49,577 bases of DNA. Source: Chlamydiota bacterium (lineage in GTDB: Bacteria; Chlamydiota; Chlamydiia; Chlamydiales; JAAKFR01). Of the stretch, positions 44,087 through 49,577 are shown piece by piece. The position numbers and the translations under genes are program-made. Below the pieces are notes generated by a model. It worked only from the letters and a program-made list of their open reading frames with translations, was not told where the DNA came from and made no database searches. Position 1 is the first letter of the stretch. Each line of letters opens with the position of its first letter. The stretch covers positions 1 to 49,577 of the forward strand of contig JAJFLY010000039.1 of assembly GCA_021772455.1 (NCBI GenBank). The letters are read 5' to 3'.

Positions 44087-46629
44087 TTAAGCTTCCATCT
44101 CAAGCAGACTTTTTTGTTCCCAGACTTGTACCTCAACAAAGAATTCAGAAACTCTTTGAAGACGAATCTAATAAAAAATCCATCGTAGCAATCGTTGGGG
44201 ATTCAGGAAGAGGTAAAACTGAACTTGCAAAGCTGTACGCCCGCTCTAAACGCAATGATTACCGTCATATCTGGTTTGTCGATGCAAATAACTGGGAACA
44301 AGAATATAGAGATATCGCTTTTGAACGAGGGCTTATTACCGCTGAGGAGCATGGTCAAGTTGATGGAGAGGATAAAGGTCCAGATCCTCTAGCATTAAAA
44401 ATAGATTTTATTGTTCCAAAAGTACATGGAGAATTAGAAAAGCAAACTCTTTTGAGCAGAAAACGTTCCTTGGTCATTTTTGACAATGCACCCCAAACAT
44501 TTCTAGAAAAAAACCTTAAAGGGCCACTTCCAGGCAACACAAATATTCTCATAACCTCCAAAGAAAGAGGATTTGAGTACCAGATAGATCTCTCAATGGA
44601 TGGGTCCTGTGCACTTTCAGAAAAAGAAGCGATTGCCATATTCCAAAAGAGATTACCTAAGCTAAGTGACCAAGAGCTTATAGAGGTGAAGAATATTGTC
44701 CGAAGATTTAAGAATCTACCTGTTGTAATAGCTCAAGTTGCCAACTACTACCTCTCGCCAAGCCCTATTCCACTCAAAGAATTTCTTTCAAGATTTGATG
44801 AGAATAAGAAAGTGATTCTCAGCCAAGGAAAACTAAAAAACACAACTGGTAGAAGAAAACTTACAGTTGGAGAGTCCCAGGGATTATCGTATGCACAAAT
44901 AGAAAAACTTCAAGATGAGTGGTTAGATTTATATACATCGGTTTTCTTGAATTTGAATGTTATTCGTTATAGATCTCCGGAGGCTTTAGGGCTCCTTCTT
45001 CATTGCGCATACTTGCCGAACCAAAATATTCCAATGAAGCTTCTGGAAAGACTGACAGTAAATTCAGATGCACTGAACGATCAATTGCCTAAATTGCAAA
45101 CTTTAATCTCTTTTGATCAAGGTACAGTGTCTTTGCATGAGGCTATTCAAGAGGTAATCCTAGATATTGGAGATCCATTATCTCACAATAGCGAGATCGA
45201 CCAAAGGACCATTTTATCAAACATAGGAGAAATGGCCTTAGATTTTAAACCGTTTATCGATAAAAATCCCCTCAAAGCTAAAATGATTTATCAACGCGCG
45301 ATCGATGACATCAAGCTACCAAGGTTAACAGCAGCCCTTAACTGCATTGGAGAATCGTTAGGAGATGCTGCGCAGTATGTTTCTTCATGGGTCTATGCGA
45401 ACAACCCATCCTCAATAGTTACTTTAGAAGTGCCAAATAGCACAGAGTTTACCAAACAGAAAAAGCTCGCAGATTTACATCTTGCTTTAGGAGGTGTGTT
45501 GGAAGAGCTTTTTGAGTGGACTGGAGCAGTAGAGTCAAAAAAAGAGGCCTTAAATCTTTATAAAGATCTTCATGGAGAAAAGCACCCTGATGTAGCGATG
45601 AGTTACGGCAATGTAGGAAACACGCTTGGAGCATTAGGAAGGCATGAGGAGGCTTTGGAGTATCAAATCCAAGCCTTGGAGCTTAGAAAAGAAATTCTCG
45701 GAGAGAAGCACTCTGATGTTGCAGCTAGCTACAACAATGTAGGAAACACGCTTGGCGAATTAGGAAAGTATGAGGAGGCTTTGGAGTATTTGACCCAGGC
45801 CTTGAAGCTTAGAAAAGAGCTTTTTGGAGAGAAACACCCGGATATTGCTGAGAGTGAAAACGATCTAGGAATAACTTTTGGAGACTTAGGAAAGCATGAA
45901 CAGGCTTTGAAACTGAAAAAAAACGCCTTAAGTCTATACAAAGAAATTTATGGTGAGAGGCACCCCCTAGTAGCCCTAGGTTATAATAATGTAGGAACTA
46001 CACAAGGCGAATTAGGAAATCAAATAGAGGCTTTGGAATTGAAAATCAAAGCTTTGAATCTATATATAGAAATTTATGGTGAGAAGCACTACGTCGTGGC
46101 GATGGGTTACAACAATGTAGGATGTACCCTCATAAAATTTCGAAGGTATCAAGAGGCTTCGGAATATCTATATAAATCCCTAAATCTATACGGAATAATC
46201 TTTAATGAGTACCATCCTGAGTGGATAACAAGTTGCAACAATTATGGATATACGCTTAGTAAGCTAGGAAGGCATAAAGAAGCTTTGGAGTATTTGAGAA
46301 AAGCATTGGAACTTAGAAATAAGAATTTAGGTGAGAAACACCATCTTGTGGCCCAAAGTTACGGAAATATAGGATCTACACTTAGAGAATTAGAAAAGTA
46401 TAAAGAAGCTCTTGAGTACACGCTGAAATCCTTTAGGTTGGTTTGTGAATGTTTTGAAGAATATCACCCGGATCAAAAAAATGCTTTTGAGAAATGTCTT
46501 GCTTGCTTAACTGAAATCTCAGATTCAAAACTCAAAGAAAAAACTAAGCAAGAGCTCATTGCAATCTGTACAGGAAAATTTGGGTCAGATCACGAGCTTA
46601 CCCTTAAAGCCAAATCCATTGCAGTCTGA
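44083..46629 (+). CDS. STAND (NB-ARC) ATPase with eight TPR repeats
   Basis: An 848-codon frame, open from 44059. It holds a linker PSQADFFVPRLVPQQRIQKL, Walker A VGDSGRGKTEL (44197-44220), Walker B SLVIFDN (44470-44487), an ILITSKERG motif and LPVVIAQVANYYL, the NB-ARC 'GLPLA' equivalent. A helical region follows, then eight 42-residue kinesin-light-chain-type TPRs (45466-46473; consensus ends GEKHPD). There is no ATG, GTG or TTG before 44452, which lies after Walker A, so normal initiation would destroy the ATPase. Expression is probably by -1 slippage from the upstream ORF (about 1,002 residues in all). Such proteins act as oligomerising sensors in defence or signalling; the ligand is unknown. 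Confidence 0.8.
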   Translation, partial: LIKLPSQADFFVPRLVPQQRIQKLFEDESNKKSIVAIVGDSGRGKTELAKLYARSKRNDYRHIWFVDANNWEQEYRDIAFERGLITAEEHGQVDGEDKGPDPLALKIDFIVPKVHGELEKQTLLSRKRSLVIFDNAPQTFLEKNLKGPLPGNTNILITSKERGFEYQIDLSMDGSCALSEKEAIAIFQKRLPKLSDQELIEVKNIVRRFKNLPVVIAQVANYYLSPSPIPLKEFLSRFDENKKVILSQGKLKNTTGRRKLTVGESQGLSYAQIEKLQDEWLDLYTSVFLNLNVIRYRSPEALGLLLHCAYLPNQNIPMKLLERLTVNSDALNDQLPKLQTLISFDQGTVSLHEAIQEVILDIGDPLSHNSEIDQRTILSNIGEMALDFKPFIDKNPLKAKMIYQRAIDDIKLPRLTAALNCIGESLGDAAQYVSSWVYANNPSSIVTLEVPNSTEFTKQKKLADLHLALGGVLEELFEWTGAVESKKEALNLYKDLHGEKHPDVAMSYGNVGNTLGALGRHEEALEYQIQALELRKEILGEKHSDVAASYNNVGNTLGELGKYEEALEYLTQALKLRKELFGEKHPDIAESENDLGITFGDLGKHEQALKLKKNALSLYKEIYGERHPLVALGYNNVGTTQGELGNQIEALELKIKALNLYIEIYGEKHYVVAMGYNNVGCTLIKFRRYQEASEYLYKSLNLYGIIFNEYHPEWITSCNNYGYTLSKLGRHKEALEYLRKALELRNKNLGEKHHLVAQSYGNIGSTLRELEKYKEALEYTLKSFRLVCECFEEYHPDQKNAFEKCLACLTEISDSKLKEKTKQELIAICTGKFGSDHELTLKAKSIAV
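45466..46473 (+). repeat. Eight tandem 126-bp units coding 42-residue TPRs
   Basis: Eight in-frame units of exactly 126 bp. Protein units run from LADLHLALGG through VAQSYGNIGS, each ending in the form GEKHPD, GERHPL, NEYHPE and so on. Units 2 and 3 are nearly identical in DNA and look recently duplicated; units 6-8 are more divergent. Confidence 0.9.
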
Positions 46630-46675
46630 TCTTATAAGTCACTTAAAGTTAAGTGATAACACAACATAAGTTAGA

Positions 46676-46960
46676 TTATCAGACTCTGATTACTTTCTTG
46701 AACAGATCAAATACATGGGAGTTGAGGAGAGTTTCGGTCTCGTGCGTCAGCCCCAAACCAATGGTGTTGTTGAGCGCTTCAATAGGACCTTAAAGGAGCA
46801 GGTGATCAAGGGCAGAATATTCCATACGATTGAAGAGGTAAGAGAGGTTGTTGGTTGTTTTGTGGAGCAATACAACTCTCAGTGGTTGTTAGGAAAACTT
46901 GGCTACCTCAGCCCTTTGGAGGCTCGTCAGGAACACTATAAGCTCCAAGGAGTGGCTTAA
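46676..46960 (+). pseudogene. Integrase-core transposase remnant (IS3/IS481 type)
   Basis: An open stretch reading SDSDYFLEQIKYMGVEESFG and QPQTNGVVERFNRTLKEQ, with the catalytic Glu in VVERFNR, then YNSQWLLGKLGYLSPLEARQ. This is the C-terminal third of an rve-fold (DDE) transposase. The upstream two thirds, including the first two Asp residues, are absent; the frame closes at 46667. It marks the right border of the STAND island. Confidence 0.85.
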
Positions 46961-47140
46961 TGGAAAGGAAGAATAGTGAAGACATCGCGAGCGAGCCCTT
47001 ACAGCTCGTGGAGACGATGCGAACGATATTAGAAATTTAACGCAAAATTGTGTTCAATTAATTGGTGGCGATACTATTTTCTTTACCTAAAGTTAATTTT
47101 TCTTCAAAATGACGAATCATTCTTGTAAAAAGGTTTAAAA
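46961..47140. other. Intergenic segment before the giant Ig-like gene
   Basis: Contains a short GC-rich stretch (46980-47030) with CGAGC...GCTCG arms, then AT-rich DNA. TTGTGT (47048-47053) with TACTAT (47072-47077) at 18 bp may be a promoter for the next gene. AAAAAGG precedes its ATG by 7 nt. Confidence 0.3.
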
Positions 47141-49577
47141 ATGGGTCCATTATCAGGGGAGTTGCATCAGGGGTCTTACGCAAGCCAGGGTGATCCTGGA
47201 TTCGTGCACTATGACGAATATTTTCAAAGCGATAGCTCAGTAAACCACTATGAGCAAGGAAATCGGTTGTATGAAGCCGAGGACGGCTCCATACGTCTAG
47301 CTCCCAAATCGATTGGGTATGTGGTTGGAGAGCAGGTTTTGCTTCCAATCATTAATTGTGTAACCTCGATTTTCGAATATATCGGAAGTGTCCAAATACT
47401 TCCTGGGGCCGCAGCCCAAGAGATTTCTCGAGAAGCCTCAGATCTCACAACATATGATCTTACGGAGGAATTTCCCTTCAAGGTCATTGAGGCAGCACGA
47501 CCTGTCTTTGACGGTGCTGGTGCAGGTCCATTTTTAATTTCAGCAAGTGGGTTACCACCCGGTGTAAACTTAGTCAATAACCCCCTGCAGTTCTCTAGTC
47601 CAGCTACGCGAATACCTTCCTATGCAACTATTTCTTTTATTAGAAACGGAAAACTTGTTGAAATAGCTGGAAGTTCGATGAGACTTGTCAATCTAGCGAA
47701 TCTGCCTGCAGTAAGCCTAGAAAGGTCTGCAGAACTTTCTTTCTACGACTCTCGTAGCTTCCTATTTCGGAACGGGACCCATGTATTTGCCCTAGTTTCA
47801 AATGATGAGGTAGCTGTTATCGATATCTCAGGGGTATTAGTTGATGATCCGAATCAATTTGTTCCTCCGCATACCTATACGCCATATCAAATTTCTTTTA
47901 CCTTTGTAAACGCACTAACAGTAAGGGATTTAGCTGTCTTAAATGATTTGGGTTATGTACTTAGTAGGGACGGGCTGTCTTATAACCTCCATACGTTTGA
48001 CCTAACCAATCCAAATAACATAGAAGAAGTAGGGCAGGTGACCTGCACATTATGTGATTTTACCGCATCCTCTACTCTTAGTCGAAACCGCCTGGTTTAT
48101 ACAGGAAAAAATTCAACGGCGCCTTCCGGATTTCAGGCCCTAGCTCTACTATTTGATTTAAGCAGCAATGCCACGCATCCTGTTTTGAGCAATACAATAA
48201 ATGGTTTCACTAAGATACGTGAAATTCAATTCCATAATGATCTTTTGTTCGTATCCACAGCTTCAAAACTGCATCTATATGATTTATCCAATCAATTTAA
48301 CCCTGCCCTCCTAAGTAGCTACCCTATTGCTAATGCTCAGCACTTGGTTTTTAACACTGAGTCCGATGGCAAACTCCGAGTATATTGTGACACAAGTTTA
48401 CAATACTGGGTGCTAGATTACAGCATACTATTTGATCCTAAGTTGATAACGACAATTACAACACCAGGTGGCATTTACAAATCTTCAATATTCGAAGGAT
48501 ATATTTTAGCACCTATAGGGGGGCATTTAGAAATCAGCAAAACCGGACAAGACTATGAATTATCCGGTACCCCCGAGGGAGGAACCGCTGGACTATATAG
48601 AGTGAATATTACAGCTTTTGGAAGCGGTGTGAATGCGAGTAAAGCGAGCACATCGGTCGATCTCAATGTGCGCCCCGTCATCAGTGTTGCATCCCTTTCA
48701 CCCAAATATGCAGTTCGCGGCCACCCGCTTGAAGTGGTTGCAAGTAGTGCCTTCACTCATCTTGGAGGGGGAGCTCTTACGTTTCAGCTGCTATCCCCAC
48801 CGCCTGGCTTTACCATCGATTCTTCAACAGGAGTTGTCACTAACAACGCTCCAAATAACCTAGGTCCTGCAAACCTCACAGTCCGGGCTAGCGATGCATT
48901 TGGTGCTTCTAGAGGGACAATTATTCCTGTGGTGATCATTCGTGGTCCTGAGCTTAAGCCTTCTTTAGCTGCTACCGGGGTTCCTAAAATGTTTGCACGC
49001 GTCGGGCTTCCCTATGCAAGGGATCTTACAAATGTATTCAACGCCTCTGATGGCAACCCTTTGAGCTTGGAAGTGCGAGGGCTTCCCTTTTCAGGCTGGT
49101 TAGCATTCAACCACTCACGCCTTGCAGGAATGCCTTCTCTTACCGATACCGAAACCTTGAAACTCACATTTGTTGCAACAGATACACTCACAAGCGCCGA
49201 GCAATCTATCGATTTGACGATCGATGTGGTCAATAATTTGCCTCCTTTTGTGAAAAACCCTTCTGTTAGTATGGATGCCACTCTCGATGAGGAGACGAAA
49301 AAACAATTGGCAAGCGACCTCGCTGTCGATGCGTTTGGAGATACGACACAAGAAGCTGGCTACACCTACTCCCTTGAAGATGGTGACATCGATCAAGTTC
49401 CTGAGTGGTTAAAGCTTACAGGAAGCCAAGAACGCTACCTAGTAGCTAACCCACAGGCTTGGCTCGATGTGCTTCCCTTTTTCCCTTCTCCCGTTAAGGT
49501 GAATTTGGTTGTCCGTTCTGGTAACCTAGAGACAAAACTCGAGGTTGAGGTAGATATTCGCGTTGGAAAATGGGGTC
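47141..49577 (+). CDS. Large repeat protein with propeller-like and Ig/cadherin-like domains, 3'-truncated by the window
   Basis: An uninterrupted frame of 812 codons from ATG 47141 to the right edge; no stop is reached. The first about 110 residues are polar and lack a signal peptide. Residues about 180-470 contain blade-like phrases (VIDISG, HTFDLTNPNNIEEVG, LHLYDLSNQFNPALLSSY) like LVIVD-type beta-propellers. From about 470 on come putative Ig/cadherin-like domains: YELSGTPEGGTAGLYRVNIT, PGFTIDSSTGVVTNN, LTVRASDAFGASRG, and GWLAFNHSRLAGMPSLTDTE, i.e. the dystroglycan-type cadherin pattern. Likely a secreted or surface adhesin; the export route is unclear. Confidence 0.82.
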   Translation, partial: MGPLSGELHQGSYASQGDPGFVHYDEYFQSDSSVNHYEQGNRLYEAEDGSIRLAPKSIGYVVGEQVLLPIINCVTSIFEYIGSVQILPGAAAQEISREASDLTTYDLTEEFPFKVIEAARPVFDGAGAGPFLISASGLPPGVNLVNNPLQFSSPATRIPSYATISFIRNGKLVEIAGSSMRLVNLANLPAVSLERSAELSFYDSRSFLFRNGTHVFALVSNDEVAVIDISGVLVDDPNQFVPPHTYTPYQISFTFVNALTVRDLAVLNDLGYVLSRDGLSYNLHTFDLTNPNNIEEVGQVTCTLCDFTASSTLSRNRLVYTGKNSTAPSGFQALALLFDLSSNATHPVLSNTINGFTKIREIQFHNDLLFVSTASKLHLYDLSNQFNPALLSSYPIANAQHLVFNTESDGKLRVYCDTSLQYWVLDYSILFDPKLITTITTPGGIYKSSIFEGYILAPIGGHLEISKTGQDYELSGTPEGGTAGLYRVNITAFGSGVNASKASTSVDLNVRPVISVASLSPKYAVRGHPLEVVASSAFTHLGGGALTFQLLSPPPGFTIDSSTGVVTNNAPNNLGPANLTVRASDAFGASRGTIIPVVIIRGPELKPSLAATGVPKMFARVGLPYARDLTNVFNASDGNPLSLEVRGLPFSGWLAFNHSRLAGMPSLTDTETLKLTFVATDTLTSAEQSIDLTIDVVNNLPPFVKNPSVSMDATLDEETKKQLASDLAVDAFGDTTQEAGYTYSLEDGDIDQVPEWLKLTGSQERYLVANPQAWLDVLPFFPSPVKVNLVVRSGNLETKLEVEVDIRVGKWG

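Noticed and set aside
44452-46629. STAND gene starting at the TTG at 44452
   Set aside because: Walker A and the NB-ARC N-terminus are encoded in the same frame upstream, so this start would give a non-functional ATPase fragment.
46639-46656. Palindrome TCACTTAA-AG-TTAAGTGA after the STAND gene
   Set aside because: AT-rich with no T-tract, too weak to call a terminator; possible chance palindrome.
47058-47577. Two minus-strand ORFs of 96 and 109 codons
   Set aside because: They lie opposite the uninterrupted plus-strand frame starting at 47141, which has a ribosome-binding site and recognisable domains.

Overview
The window is bacterial and almost certainly chromosomal DNA from a member of the order Chlamydiales, probably an environmental (amoeba- or protist-associated) lineage rather than Chlamydia itself. 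The evidence is gene order. The run acpP, fabG, fabD, fabH (minus), recR, bamA, skp, lpxD (plus), one variable gene, then pdhA, pdhB, pdhC and glgP matches the C. trachomatis CT236-CT248 block. It is preceded by a transporter/HEAT-repeat protein and a cyclic-nucleotide-binding protein equivalent to CT234-CT235. The rpe-efp-accB-accC operon (CT121-CT124) and surE/ubiX/ubiA (CT218-CT220) are also present. I cannot assign genus or species. GC content and codon statistics were not computed.

Layout. 1-4.2 kb: edge of a transposase, an autotransporter, an FkbM-type methyltransferase, a tRNA-Thr/tRNA-Tyr pair with a long hairpin, and a SEC-C protein. 4.3-7.6 kb: a tightly overlapping trio of TtcA-like thiolase, MoxR-like AAA ATPase and a TraB/DUF5682-like protein. 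7.6-19.8 kb: housekeeping genes (surE, tRNA-Val, tRNA-Asp, YitT, ubiX, ubiA, LOG protein, accC, accB, efp, rpe, NSS amino-acid transporter, dienelactone hydrolase, M29 aminopeptidase, TM2 protein, CDF transporter). 19.9-20.9 kb: two small lineage-specific membrane proteins with their own promoters, where Chlamydia carries incB/incC. 20.9-42.0 kb: rarA, the CT234/CT235 pair, type II fatty-acid synthesis, outer-membrane biogenesis, the pyruvate dehydrogenase operon and glycogen phosphorylase, with three poorly characterised proteins between them.

42.1-47.0 kb is an accessory island. It carries broken IS5-, IS256- and IS3/IS481-type transposases around a STAND (NB-ARC) ATPase with eight 42-residue TPR repeats. 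The ATPase domain has no ATG, GTG or TTG start. It lies in the -1 frame after a small single-TM protein, and the two frames meet at a run of nine A that contains the heptamer A AAA AAC directly before a stop codon. The most economical reading is a recoded (slippage) fusion of about 1,002 residues, or else a recent frameshift. This is the most novel-looking object in the window.

47.14 kb to the end is one long open frame running off the right edge. It encodes a large protein of beta-propeller-like and Ig/cadherin-like repeats, probably surface-exposed or secreted.

Functionally, the housekeeping genes cover lipid synthesis (acc, fab, acp), envelope assembly (BamA, Skp, LpxD), acetyl-CoA supply (Pdh), carbon-store mobilisation (GlgP), quinone synthesis (UbiA/UbiX) and amino-acid uptake (NSS). 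The accessory genes (autotransporter, Inc-like proteins, STAND-TPR, giant Ig protein) are the likely host-interaction or conflict layer.
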